A DNA stretch of 64,000 nt from Pseudomonadota bacterium (GTDB taxonomy: Bacteria; Pseudomonadota; Alphaproteobacteria; Acetobacterales; Acetobacteraceae). Positions 19,264 to 28,641 of this stretch are shown piece by piece (the stretch's first letter is position 1; each line of letters begins with the position of its first letter). Where the stretch lies: NCBI GenBank assembly GCA_021845595.1, contig JAJZVV010000007.1, positions 116,280-180,279 of the forward strand, written 5' to 3'. The notes under the pieces are model-generated. The model had not been told where the DNA came from. It made no database searches and saw only the letters and a list, made by a program, of their open reading frames with translations. Made by a program: the position numbers and the translations under genes.

Positions 19264-20745
19264 ATGCGCGCGACCGCCCTGCCACCGATCTTCGCCCTGC
19301 TGGTGCTTGCCGCCGCGCTCGCCGCCCCGGGCAAACTGCTGGGCGATCCGGATACCTATTGGCACATCGCTGCCGGGCAGTGGATGCTCGCCCATGGCGC
19401 CGTGCCGCGCGCCGATCCATTCTCCTTCTCCGTGCCGGGTGCGCCCTGGGTAGCGCATGAGTGGCTGAGCGAGCTTGGCCTCGCGCTCGCCTGGCGGGCC
19501 GGCGGGTGGGGTGGCGTGGTGCTGCTGGCCGCCGCGGCGGCGGCGGTCGCGATGAGCAACCTCGTGCGCCACCTCGGACGCGTGCTGGCGCCGCTGCCGG
19601 TGCTGGTGCTGGCCCTGCTCGCCACGGCCACGCTCGCGCCGGTGCTCTTGGCGCGACCGCACATTCTGGCCCTGCCGGCGATGGAGGCGTTCGTCGCCGG
19701 CCTGCTCGCGGCCCGTGCGGCCTCTCGTGCGCCGTCCCCCGCCCTGCTCGGGGTGATGGCGTTGTGGGCGAACCTGCATGGCGGGTTCGTGCTCGGCCTG
19801 GCGCTGGTTCCGCCGCTCGCGCTCGAAGCCGCGCTCGCCGCCGCGCCCGTGGCGCGGGCGCGCGTGGTGCGCGACTGGGGGGTGTTCTGCGCCGGCGCCG
19901 TGCTGGCCGGCTGCCTGACACCGCAGACCTGGCACGGGCTCGTGTTCCCGTTCCACCTGCTCGCCATGCACACCGCGCTCGGCGCGATCGGCGAGTGGCG
20001 CAGCCCGGATTTCGGCCAGATGCAGCCGGTGGAAATCTGGCTGCTCGCCGCGCTCGGTCTCGCCGGGATGCGGTCCGTCCGGCTGCCGCCGATCCGCCTC
20101 GCGCTGCTCCTCGGGCTGGTGCATCTCGGCCTGGCGCACGGGCGCGATGGGGTGCTGGTCGGCATGATCGGGCCCTTGCTGGCAGCCGAGGCACTGGCAC
20201 GCAGCCGAGAGCAGCAGGAAGCGTTCGCCGTCACGCACGCGTCTTGCTCTCGGCCTCTGTCTGATCGCGTGATTCAGACCGGCGGCGGTCGCGCCCAGGC
20301 GATAGGGCTCGGCGCCGGCATCGCCCTGGCCAGCCTGTGGCTGCTCGCCCATCCGGTGCGGCGCGGCACCGAAGCGATCAGCCCGCAGGCGGCGCTGGCG
20401 CACCTGCCGCCCGGGCTGGCCCAGGCGCCCGTGTTCAACGACTACGATTTCGGCGGCTACCTCATCTTTGCCGGAATCCGCCCGTTCATCGACGGCCGCG
20501 CCGACCTGTACGGCGACCGGTTCATGGACACCTATCTCCGCGCCATGCACCCGGACCGCGCCACACTGGTCGCCCTGCTCGACCGCTACGCCGTCACCTG
20601 GACCCTGCTGCGCCCGGGCGACGGCGCGGTGCCGTTGCTCGACGCCATGCCCGGCTGGCGCCGCCTCTACAGCGACGAGACCGCGATCGTGCATGTCCGG
20701 CCCGACGCGCGCGCGGCGCTTGAACCGCCTGCCCCAGCCCTTTGA
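19264..20745 (+). CDS. Polytopic membrane protein, GT-C-like
   Basis: A 493-residue integral membrane protein with many hydrophobic segments rich in Ala and Leu. The first loop GDPDTYWHIAAGQWMLAHG, followed by PRADPFSFSVPG, resembles the catalytic first periplasmic loop of GT-C membrane glycosyltransferases, which place an acidic residue there. A soluble C-terminal domain (from about residue 380) contains VFNDYDFGGYLIFAGIRPFI and DGRADLYGDRF. An odd low-complexity linker near residues 322-345 coincides with a palindromic DNA stretch. Function is probably polyprenyl-linked sugar transfer, but this is inference. The ATG at 19264 is preceded by GGGAGACTGCGCCG. Confidence 0.72.
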   Translation: MRATALPPIFALLVLAAALAAPGKLLGDPDTYWHIAAGQWMLAHGAVPRADPFSFSVPGAPWVAHEWLSELGLALAWRAGGWGGVVLLAAAAAAVAMSNLVRHLGRVLAPLPVLVLALLATATLAPVLLARPHILALPAMEAFVAGLLAARAASRAPSPALLGVMALWANLHGGFVLGLALVPPLALEAALAAAPVARARVVRDWGVFCAGAVLAGCLTPQTWHGLVFPFHLLAMHTALGAIGEWRSPDFGQMQPVEIWLLAALGLAGMRSVRLPPIRLALLLGLVHLGLAHGRDGVLVGMIGPLLAAEALARSREQQEAFAVTHASCSRPLSDRVIQTGGGRAQAIGLGAGIALASLWLLAHPVRRGTEAISPQAALAHLPPGLAQAPVFNDYDFGGYLIFAGIRPFIDGRADLYGDRFMDTYLRAMHPDRATLVALLDRYAVTWTLLRPGDGAVPLLDAMPGWRRLYSDETAIVHVRPDARAALEPPAPAL

Positions 20746-20800
20746 CGCGCCGCGCTCTAGGCCTACATGCTGAGAGCATCCGAGCCTCAGCAGGAACCAG

Positions 20801-22618
20801 ATGATGCCAAGCCCGACGCGGTCCGCCGCGGCCAGCACCGAAGCCGCGCGGCAGCCGACGCTGCCGGAATGGGATCTGACCGATCTCTACCCAGGCCCCG
20901 AATCCGCGGCGCTCGCCGCCGATCTCGCCGCGGCGGAGCAGGCCGCCAAGGCCTTCGCCGCCGCCCATGCCGGCCGGCTGGCAGACCTGCCGGGCGCCGG
21001 GCTCGCCGGCGCCATCGCTGCATATGAGCGAATCGAGGAAATGCTGGGGCGGCTGATGTCATACGCCCAGCTCCTCTTTGCCGGCGATTCGACCGAACCC
21101 GCAATCGGGCGCTTCTACCAGACCATCACCGAACGGGTGACGGCGATCAGCTCGCACCTGCTGTTTTTCACCCTGGAGCTCAACCGGCTCGACGACGCGG
21201 CGCTGGAGGCCAAACTCGCCGACCCGGCACTCGCCACGTGGCAGCCCTGGCTGCGGGATCTACGCGTTTTTCGTCCGTACCAGCTTGCCGACGAGCTGGA
21301 GCGGCTGCTGCACGAGAAGGATGTCACCGGCCCGACGGCTTGGGTGCGCCTGTTCGATGAGACGATCGCTGGCCTGCGCGTGCCGGTCGGCGAGGAGACG
21401 CTGACGCTGAGTGCGGCGCTCGATCGGCTGTCGCACCGGGAACGGACAGTACGCGAAGCCGCCGCGCAGGCCATCGGCGCCGTGTTCGGCGGCAACCTGC
21501 GCCTGTTCTCGCTGATCACCAACACGCTCGCCAAGGACAAGGCGATCATCGACGGCTGGCGGCACTACGAGCACCCGTGGAGCTACCGCAACCGCGCCAA
21601 CATGGTCGAGGACGAGGTGGTGCAGGCGCTGGTGGACGCCGTCGTTGCCGATTTTCCCCGCCTCGCCCATCGCTATTACGCGCTCAAGGCCGGCTGGCTC
21701 GGCCTGCCCAAATTGCAGCATTGGGACCGCAACGCGCCGCTGCCCGAGGATGACGACCGGCTCATCCCCTGGACCGAGGCGCGCACCCGGGTGCTGGACG
21801 CCTACCGTGGCTTCGACCCGGAGATGGCGGCGATCGGGCAGCGCTTCTTCGACCGCCCCTGGATCGACGCCACCCCGCGCCCGGGCAAGGCGGGCGGTGC
21901 GTTTGCCCACCCCACGGTGCCCTCGGCCCACCCCTATGTGCTGCTCAACTATCATGGCCGCACCCGCGACGTGATGACCCTGGCGCACGAACTCGGCCAC
22001 GGCGTGCATCAGGTGCTCGCCGCCGGACAGGGCTATCTGCGCGGGGCGACACCGCTGACGCTGGCCGAAACGGCGAGCGTGTTCGGCGAGATGCTCACCT
22101 TCCGTGCCCTGCTCGACGCCGAGACCGACCCGAAGCGCCGGCGCATCATGCTGGCGGCGAAGGTCGAGGACATGCTCAACACGGTGGTCCGCCAGATCGC
22201 CTTCTACCGCTTCGAGATGCGCCTGCACGAGGAGCGCCGCGGCGGCGAGCTGCTCGGCGAGCGCATCGGCGAGATCTGGCTCGAGGTGCAGCGCGAGAGC
22301 CTCGGGCCGGCGTTCGAATTCACCCCGGACTACAGCGTCTTCTGGGCCTATGTGCCGCATTTCGTGCACACGCCCTTCTATGTCTACGCCTACGCCTTCG
22401 GCGATTGCCTGGTGAACGCGCTCTACGCGGTTTTCCGCGAGGGGCATCCGGACTTCCAGGCGAAGTATCTGGATCTGCTGCGCGCCGGCGGAACGAGGCG
22501 GCACAAGGAGCTGCTGGCGCCGTTCGGCCTCGACGCCGCGGATCCCGCATTCTGGAAGAAGGGCCTCGACGTGATCGCCGGCTTCATCGACGAGCTGGCC
22601 GGCGAGGGAGCGGCATGA
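20801..22618 (+). CDS. pepF: Oligoendopeptidase F family M3 metallopeptidase
   Basis: Zinc metallopeptidase of family M3, which cleaves short oligopeptides in the cytoplasm. It has 605 residues. The zinc site HELGHGVHQ is near residue 395, with the third ligand region LTLAETASVFGEML about 30 residues on. The N terminus reads LPEWDLTDLYPGP, characteristic of PepF. Tandem ATGs at 20801 and 20804 both lie behind CAGCAGGAACC. Its stop overlaps the start of the ABC1 kinase gene by ATGA, so the two are translationally coupled. Confidence 0.94.
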   Translation: MMPSPTRSAAASTEAARQPTLPEWDLTDLYPGPESAALAADLAAAEQAAKAFAAAHAGRLADLPGAGLAGAIAAYERIEEMLGRLMSYAQLLFAGDSTEPAIGRFYQTITERVTAISSHLLFFTLELNRLDDAALEAKLADPALATWQPWLRDLRVFRPYQLADELERLLHEKDVTGPTAWVRLFDETIAGLRVPVGEETLTLSAALDRLSHRERTVREAAAQAIGAVFGGNLRLFSLITNTLAKDKAIIDGWRHYEHPWSYRNRANMVEDEVVQALVDAVVADFPRLAHRYYALKAGWLGLPKLQHWDRNAPLPEDDDRLIPWTEARTRVLDAYRGFDPEMAAIGQRFFDRPWIDATPRPGKAGGAFAHPTVPSAHPYVLLNYHGRTRDVMTLAHELGHGVHQVLAAGQGYLRGATPLTLAETASVFGEMLTFRALLDAETDPKRRRIMLAAKVEDMLNTVVRQIAFYRFEMRLHEERRGGELLGERIGEIWLEVQRESLGPAFEFTPDYSVFWAYVPHFVHTPFYVYAYAFGDCLVNALYAVFREGHPDFQAKYLDLLRAGGTRRHKELLAPFGLDAADPAFWKKGLDVIAGFIDELAGEGAA

Positions 22619-23976
22619 GCGGGTCCGACGGCGAGAACCGGGCCTCGCTGTTCGGCGAACTGCGCCGCCTGGCCCGCACGTCCGGCGCCGTCGGCGGCAT
22701 CGCGGCGCGCGTCGCCGGCGAGCGCGTCTTCGGCATCCGCGCCGACCGCGCCAGCCACGCCGAAGATCTGAAAACCGTGCTCGGCGGGCTCAAGGGGCCG
22801 CTGATGAAGGTGGCCCAGTTCCTCTCCACGGTGCCGGACGCGCTGCCGGCCGAATACGCCGCGGAGCTCGCCGAGCTGCAGGCCAACGCGCCGCCGATGG
22901 GCTGGGCCTTCGTGCGCCGGCGCATGGTCGCCGAGCTCGGCCCGGACTGGCTCGGCCGATTCGCCGAATTCAGCCATGAAGCGGCCGCGGCAGCGAGTCT
23001 CGGCCAGGTTCACCGCGCCCGGCTGCCGGACGGCACCGATGTCGCCTGCAAGCTGCAATATCCGGACATGGCGAGCACGGTGGAAGCGGACCTGCGCCAA
23101 CTGCGAGTCGCCATGGCGATCTATCACCGCATGGACAATGCCATCCAGCACGACGAGATCTACACCGAGCTGGCCGAACGGCTGCGCGAAGAACTCGACT
23201 ACGTGCGCGAGGCGGCGCAGATGCGGCTCTATGCGCTGATGCTGCAGGACGAGGCGAGCGTGCACGTGCCGCGCCCGATCGCCGGCTACTGCACCCGCCG
23301 GCTGCTGACCATGACGTGGCTCGACGGCCGGGCGCTGATGCGCCGGCTCGAAGAAGAGCCAGGACAGGACGAGCGCAACCGCATCGCCACCGCGCTGTTC
23401 CGCGCCTGGTACGTGCCGTTCTATCGCTACGGCATCATCCATGGCGATCCGCATCTCGGCAATTACCAGGTGCGCCCCGACGGCAGCGTGAACCTGCTCG
23501 ATTTCGGCGCCATCCGGGTTTTCCCGTCCCGCTTCGTCGAGGGCGTGATCCTGCTCTATGAGGCGGTGCGCGACCAGGACGAGGAGAAGGCCCACCACGC
23601 CTACGAGACCTGGGGCTTCACGGATCTCACCCGGGACAAGACCGCGGCGCTGAACCTGTGGGCGAAGTTCCTCTACGAACCGCTGATGCAGGACCGCGTC
23701 CGCCGCATCCAGGAAACCAACGACCCGCAATTCGGCCGCGCCGTCGCCGAGCAGGTGCACGCGGCGCTGAAGCGCTCGGGTGGCGTGAAACCGCCGCGCG
23801 AGTTCGTGCTGATGGACCGCTCGGCGATCGGGCTCGGCAGCGTGTTTCTGCGTCTCGGCGCCGAGCTGAACTGGTTCCGATTGTTCCAGGACCTGATTGC
23901 CGATTTCACCCCCGAAGCCCTGGCCGCGCGGCAGGCCGCGGCGCTGGTCGCGGCGGACGTGCCGGCGGCTGCCTGA
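22615..23976 (+). CDS. ABC1/AarF atypical kinase family protein
   Basis: A 453-residue protein of the UbiB/AarF/ADCK family of atypical protein kinase-like ATPases, linked in other systems to isoprenoid or ubiquinone metabolism. Features are the family motif region LKGPLMKVAQFLSTVPDALP, the Ala-rich nucleotide loop AAAAASLGQVHRA, ACKLQYPDM with the invariant Lys, GIIHGDPHLGNYQV and LLDFGAIRVF. The usual KxGQ motif reads KVAQ here. No membrane anchor is evident at the C terminus, unlike UbiB. It starts inside the pepF stop codon (ATGA overlap). A role in quinone biosynthesis is not supported by neighbours. Confidence 0.88.
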   Translation: MSGSDGENRASLFGELRRLARTSGAVGGIAARVAGERVFGIRADRASHAEDLKTVLGGLKGPLMKVAQFLSTVPDALPAEYAAELAELQANAPPMGWAFVRRRMVAELGPDWLGRFAEFSHEAAAAASLGQVHRARLPDGTDVACKLQYPDMASTVEADLRQLRVAMAIYHRMDNAIQHDEIYTELAERLREELDYVREAAQMRLYALMLQDEASVHVPRPIAGYCTRRLLTMTWLDGRALMRRLEEEPGQDERNRIATALFRAWYVPFYRYGIIHGDPHLGNYQVRPDGSVNLLDFGAIRVFPSRFVEGVILLYEAVRDQDEEKAHHAYETWGFTDLTRDKTAALNLWAKFLYEPLMQDRVRRIQETNDPQFGRAVAEQVHAALKRSGGVKPPREFVLMDRSAIGLGSVFLRLGAELNWFRLFQDLIADFTPEALAARQAAALVAADVPAAA

Positions 23977-24082
23977 TCGGGGAGCCGGGCTGGAAACGCG
24001 CGCGGCGCGCGGCATTGACGCTCGAGGGACAGTCCGCCTAGCGTTCCGCTGCGCCGCCACGGCGGCAGCGGAGGGACGCTCA

Positions 24083-25333
24083 ATGATCGTGCCTGCCACC
24101 GGGGGCGTCGCGGCGATGAATGTTCCGCGCCGAACTGTTCTGGCAGCGGCGCTGGCGGCGGGCGCGACGCGAGCCCGAGCGGCAACGCCGATCAGGGTCG
24201 GCGTACTCAACGACATGGCCGGACCGTTCGCCGATCTGTCCGGCAAAGGCTCGGTCATCGCCGCCGAGATGGCCGTCGCCGACCATCGCGCCGCCGGCGG
24301 CAGCCTCGCCGTCGAGGTGCTGGCCGGAGACCACCAGAACAAGCCCGACGTTGCCGGCGCCATCGTGCGCCGCTGGGTGGATCTGGACGGCGTCGCCGCC
24401 GTGGTCGACGTGCCGAACTCGGCCGTGGCATTGGCGGTGAACCAGATCATGCGGGACAAGGATCGCAGTTTCCTCGCCTCCTCGACCGCAACCTCCGATC
24501 TCACCGGCAAATTCTGCGCCCCGACCACGGTGCAATACGTCTTCGACACCTGGTCACTGGCCAACAGCACCGCGCGCACGCTGCTCCAGCGCGGCGGCGA
24601 CACCTGGTTCTTCCTCACCGTGGACTACGCCTTCGGCCACGCGCTCGAACGTGACGCGGCGGCGATCGTCACCCGGCTCGGCGGCAAGGTGCTCGGCGAC
24701 GCGCGTCATCCGCTGAACACGGCCGATTTCTCATCCTATCTCATCGCCGCGCAGGCCTCCGGCGCCAAGGTCGTGGCGCTGGCCGATGCCGGGGCGGACA
24801 CGGTGAACGCCATCAAGCAGGCCGCCGAGTTCGGCCTGACCCGCGCCGGCAAGACGGGTTCGGGGCAGCGCCTCGCGGGGCTGCTCGTGTTCCTCACCGA
24901 CATCCACGCCCTCGGCCTCGCCGCCGCCCAGGGGCTGTTGCTGACCGAGGCGTTCTACTGGGACCTCAATGACTCCACCCGCGCCTGGAGCCGCCGCTTC
25001 GCCGCCCGGCATGGCGGGCGGATGCCGACGATGAACCATGCCGGTGTCTATTCCTCTCTGCGCGCCTGGCTCACCGCGGCGGAAGCGGCCGGAACCCTGA
25101 GCGGGACCCGGATCATCGCCGGCATGCGGGCGGCGCCGATCGAGGACCCGCTGTTCGGGACCGTCACCATCCGCCCCGACGGGCGTGCCGTGCACGACAT
25201 GTATCTGTTCCAGGTGAAGAGCCCGGCCGAATCGAAAGGCCCGTGGGACTACTACACGCTGATCGAGCGCATCCCCGCCGCGCAGGCCTTCCGCCCGCTC
25301 GCCGAGGGCGGCTGCCCGCTGATCACGGGCTGA
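24083..25333 (+). CDS. ABC transporter substrate-binding protein (branched-chain amino acid/urea type)
   Basis: Periplasmic type I solute-binding protein of the LivJ/Peripla_BP_6 group, 416 residues from the ATG at 24083, which follows GGAGGGACGCTCA. A second ATG at 24116 gives MNVPRRTVLAAALAAGATRARA, a twin-arginine-like signal peptide that would be cut before ATPIRVGVLNDMAGPFADL. The binding domain shows TATSDLTGKFCAPTTVQYVF and YAFGHALERDAAAIV. No permease or ATPase genes are next to it, so it is an orphan; it converges on the amidase/GGT pair, hinting at amide or peptide-derived substrates. Confidence 0.88.
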   Translation: MIVPATGGVAAMNVPRRTVLAAALAAGATRARAATPIRVGVLNDMAGPFADLSGKGSVIAAEMAVADHRAAGGSLAVEVLAGDHQNKPDVAGAIVRRWVDLDGVAAVVDVPNSAVALAVNQIMRDKDRSFLASSTATSDLTGKFCAPTTVQYVFDTWSLANSTARTLLQRGGDTWFFLTVDYAFGHALERDAAAIVTRLGGKVLGDARHPLNTADFSSYLIAAQASGAKVVALADAGADTVNAIKQAAEFGLTRAGKTGSGQRLAGLLVFLTDIHALGLAAAQGLLLTEAFYWDLNDSTRAWSRRFAARHGGRMPTMNHAGVYSSLRAWLTAAEAAGTLSGTRIIAGMRAAPIEDPLFGTVTIRPDGRAVHDMYLFQVKSPAESKGPWDYYTLIERIPAAQAFRPLAEGGCPLITG

Positions 25334-25345
25334 GCCCGCCGGCCC

Positions 25346-26842
25346 CTATCCGCCGAAGCCGATGAAGCCCGGTGCCGTGCGGAGCGGAGTGGCCGCTTTG
25401 AGCCGGGCGAGGTCCGGCACCGGTCGCGCCGTGCGCGCATCCCCGGCCAGCGCGGCCTCCAGCGCCACCGCCGTGGCGAGCACCAGCGCATCGCCGCCGC
25501 GCGGGCCGACGATCTGCAAGCCAAACGGCATGCCGTTCCGGTCGCGCCCGACCGGCAGCGAGATCGCCGGATGCCCGACGAGGCTGACCGCGTAGGCCAG
25601 GGCCAGCCAGTGGAAATAGGTCTTGGTCGGGTGGCCGTCGATCTCGGCGGGAAAGAGTTCGGTCCAGGGCCGCGGCGAGATGGTGATCGCCGGCGTCAGG
25701 ATCAGGTCGTAGCGGGTGAAGAAGCCTTGCCAGCGCCGGTAGATTTCGGTCTGCAGCGCCTCCGCCCGCGCCACGTCCTCGGCGGTGTAGCGCAGCCCTT
25801 CCTCGACATTCGCATGCACGTTCGGCCCGACGAGATCGGGCGTCGCGCGCACCCGGCCGAGATGCGCGGCGAGGAACGACACCGCGCGCAGCACGCCGAA
25901 GGCTTCATCGGTACCGGTGCAATCGGGGGTCGCGTCCTCGGCGGTGGCGAACAGATGCCGGAACAGCCCGATCTTCTCGGCGAACATCTCGGCGATGTGC
26001 CGCTCGGTCGGAGCGATGCCGAAATCCGGCGTCAGCGCCACGCGCAGCCCGGCGAGATCCACCGGTCGGGGGCGGATGAACGCCTCTGCCCGGCGCATCG
26101 GCAGCCCATGCGCGGTGGCGGCGAGCGGGTCGCGCCCGTCATCGCTGGCCATCGCCGCCAGCATCAGGCGCAGATCGGCAACGCTGCGCGCCATCGGGCC
26201 GAGCACGGCGAGCGGCGAGTAGCCGAGCACGCGCTTCTCGCTCGGCACCAGCCCGGGCGACGGGCGGAACCCGACGATACCGCAGAACGCGGCCGGGTTG
26301 CGCAGGCTGCCCCCCATGTCGGAGCCGGTTGCCAGCGGCACCATCGAGCAGGCCAGCGCCGCCGCCGATCCGCCCGAGGAGCCGGCGGCCGATTTCTGCG
26401 GATCGAACGGATTGCCGGTCGCGCCGTAGACGGCGTTTCGCGTATTCGCGCCGGCGCCCCATTCGGGCGTGTTGGTCTTGCCCAACACGATGCCGCCGGC
26501 AGCGCGCAGCGAGGCGACGCTGCGTTCGTCGGCCGCCGGCACATGGTCGCGGAACAGCGGACTGCCGTACGTGGTGCGCAGACCACCGACGTCCTCGAGG
26601 TCCTTCACCGCGAAGGGGAGCCCGTGCAGCGGGCCGAGCGCCTCGCCGCGCATCACCGCCTGCTCGGCGGCCCGTGCCGCCACGCGCGCCCGATCGAAAT
26701 CGCGCGCGACGACCGCGTTCACGGCGTGATCCACCGCCTCGATCCGGCCGATGCAGCTCTCCACCAGCTCAACCGGGGAAAGCTGCTTGCGGCCGATCCG
26801 TTCGCGCGCCTCGAGGGCGGAGAGTTCACAAGGTTCGCTCAT
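25346..26842 (-). CDS. Amidase (amidase signature family)
   Basis: Amide hydrolase of 498 residues with the Ser-cisSer-Lys triad: Lys in LPFAVKDLEDVGG near residue 80, cis-Ser in KSAAGSSGGSAAALA and the nucleophile in GSDMGGSLRNPAAFCG. The AS family includes aryl and aliphatic amidases, indole-acetamide hydrolases and GatA. It is not GatA, since gatB and gatC are absent and the length and flanks differ. It starts a single base after the gamma-glutamyltransferase stop, so the two are one operon, probably for breakdown of amides and gamma-glutamyl compounds. Confidence 0.9.
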   Translation of the reverse strand: MSEPCELSALEARERIGRKQLSPVELVESCIGRIEAVDHAVNAVVARDFDRARVAARAAEQAVMRGEALGPLHGLPFAVKDLEDVGGLRTTYGSPLFRDHVPAADERSVASLRAAGGIVLGKTNTPEWGAGANTRNAVYGATGNPFDPQKSAAGSSGGSAAALACSMVPLATGSDMGGSLRNPAAFCGIVGFRPSPGLVPSEKRVLGYSPLAVLGPMARSVADLRLMLAAMASDDGRDPLAATAHGLPMRRAEAFIRPRPVDLAGLRVALTPDFGIAPTERHIAEMFAEKIGLFRHLFATAEDATPDCTGTDEAFGVLRAVSFLAAHLGRVRATPDLVGPNVHANVEEGLRYTAEDVARAEALQTEIYRRWQGFFTRYDLILTPAITISPRPWTELFPAEIDGHPTKTYFHWLALAYAVSLVGHPAISLPVGRDRNGMPFGLQIVGPRGGDALVLATAVALEAALAGDARTARPVPDLARLKAATPLRTAPGFIGFGG

Positions 26843-26843
26843 G

Positions 26844-28442
26844 TCAATACCCCGCCGCCATGCCGTCCTTGCGCGGATCGGAGCCGCCGATCAGGCAGCC
26901 CCGCGCGCGGTCGATGAAAATCGCCTGGCCGCCGCCATGCGGGCGCAGGATCGGCGCGGCGACATGGCCGAGCCGGGCCAGACCGGCGACGAGATCCGGC
27001 GGCAGGCCGCGCTCGATCTCCACCTGCCCCTGGAACGGCAGCACCCGCGGCAGGTCGAGCGCCTCCTGGATGTCCAGCCCGTATTCGAGGAAATTGGTCA
27101 GGAACCAGGACTGGCCCATCGGCTGGTAATGCCCGCCCATGACCCCGAACGGCATCACCGCCCTTCCATCGCGCGTGAGCATGCCGGGAATGATGGTGTG
27201 CATGGGGCGCTTGCGCGGCGCGATACAGTTCGGATGGCCACGATCGAGACGGAAACTGAAGCCGCGATTGTGCAGCATCACCCCCGAGCGTTCCGCGAGA
27301 ATGCCGGAGCCGAAGCTCATGAACAGGGAATTGATGAAGCTGCAGGCGTTGCCGTCGCGATCGACGACGCAGAGATAAACGGTGTCGCGATGGACCGGCA
27401 GTTCCGCCTCACCGGGGGCGGGCAACGCCGGCATCGCCCGGTCGTCGCGGATCAGTCCGCGCAGGCGCGCGAGGTAGTCGGGGCTGGTCAGGCGGGCCAC
27501 CGGCACGTCCACCTGCGCCGGATCCGCGAGGAAAGCGTCGCGATCGCGATAGACCAGCCGGCCGGCCTCGATATGGCGGTGCACGCGGGTGAGCGAGAGC
27601 GGCCCTTCGGCCGGCGTGTCGAACCCGCCGAGAATGCCCATCAGCATCAGCACGAGCAGGCCAGATCCGTTCGGCGGGCACTCCCAGATATCGTAATCCC
27701 GCCAGCGCGCATGGATCGGGCGGACGAACTCCGCACCGTGCAGACCTTCGGCGAAGTCGGCCTCGGTATGCAGGCCGCCGCGGGCGCGGAGCGTCGCGAC
27801 GATGTCGGCAGCCACCGGCCCCTCATAGAAGGCGCGCGCGCCATCGCGGGCGATGGCACGCAGCGTCGTGGCCAGCGCGGGCTGGCGGAACCGATCCCCC
27901 GGCGCAGGCGCCCCGCCGCCGGGCAGGAACTGGCTATTGCCGGTGGCGCGCAGCTTGTCCAGCACCTCCTCCCAGTCATGGGCGACGCGCGGGTGCACCG
28001 GGAAACCCTCCTCGGCATAGCGAATCGCCGGGCGGAGCAGCTCGTCGAAACCCTTGGTGCCGTGCGCCTTGAGCAGCGTTTCCCAGGCGGAAACGGCGCC
28101 GGGAACGGTGACGGCATGCGGCGAATGGACCTCGAACGCGCCGACCCCGAGCCGCTCGAACGCGTCCATGCTGGCCGCCGCCGGCGCCCGGCCGGAGCCG
28201 TTCAGCGCCACAACCTCGCCGCCACCGGCGGGAGCGTAGAGGCAAAAGCAATCGCCGCCGATGCCGGTGGAATGCGGCTCGATCACCGCCAGCACGGCGG
28301 CGGCGGCGATCGTCGCGTCCATGGCGTTGCCGCCCTGGCGCATGACGTCGAGAGCAGCGAGCGTGGCGGCCGGCATCGAGGTCGCGGCCATGGCCTCGGG
28401 GGCATAGGCAGGGCTGCGGCCGGGCAGGTGGAAGTCGCGCAT
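26844..28442 (-). CDS. Gamma-glutamyltransferase family protein (Ntn hydrolase)
   Basis: Ntn hydrolase of 532 residues, made as a precursor that cuts itself before the nucleophilic Thr near residue 353 (HRDTVYLCVVDRDGNACSF). The large-subunit part has ATSMPAATLAALDVMRQGGNAMDA and STGIGGDCFCLY; the small subunit has MSFGSGILAERSGVMLHNRG. There is no signal peptide, so it is probably cytoplasmic, unlike the periplasmic GGT of E. coli; related proteins act as acylases or in other gamma-glutamyl chemistry. Start: the ATG at 28442 has AAGGA 8 nt upstream; the ATG at 28451 sits directly on that site and is less likely. Operon with the amidase. Confidence 0.88.
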   Translation of the reverse strand: MRDFHLPGRSPAYAPEAMAATSMPAATLAALDVMRQGGNAMDATIAAAAVLAVIEPHSTGIGGDCFCLYAPAGGGEVVALNGSGRAPAAASMDAFERLGVGAFEVHSPHAVTVPGAVSAWETLLKAHGTKGFDELLRPAIRYAEEGFPVHPRVAHDWEEVLDKLRATGNSQFLPGGGAPAPGDRFRQPALATTLRAIARDGARAFYEGPVAADIVATLRARGGLHTEADFAEGLHGAEFVRPIHARWRDYDIWECPPNGSGLLVLMLMGILGGFDTPAEGPLSLTRVHRHIEAGRLVYRDRDAFLADPAQVDVPVARLTSPDYLARLRGLIRDDRAMPALPAPGEAELPVHRDTVYLCVVDRDGNACSFINSLFMSFGSGILAERSGVMLHNRGFSFRLDRGHPNCIAPRKRPMHTIIPGMLTRDGRAVMPFGVMGGHYQPMGQSWFLTNFLEYGLDIQEALDLPRVLPFQGQVEIERGLPPDLVAGLARLGHVAAPILRPHGGGQAIFIDRARGCLIGGSDPRKDGMAAGY

Positions 28443-28641
28443 TGGGATCATCCTTGGGCGGCGATTGGTCAGACCAGAAGGCGGTGCGATCCGCGCCGCA
28501 AGCCTTGCGTGCCGTGCCGTGCCTCGTCAAGGCGCCTGGATCCGCATGCATCGCTGCGTGCCCGCTGAGCACCGCTCGCGCTCGGCTTGCGTCGGCGAAC
28601 GCGCTGCGCCACGTTGCGGCGATTAGCGCTGATCGTGAGAC

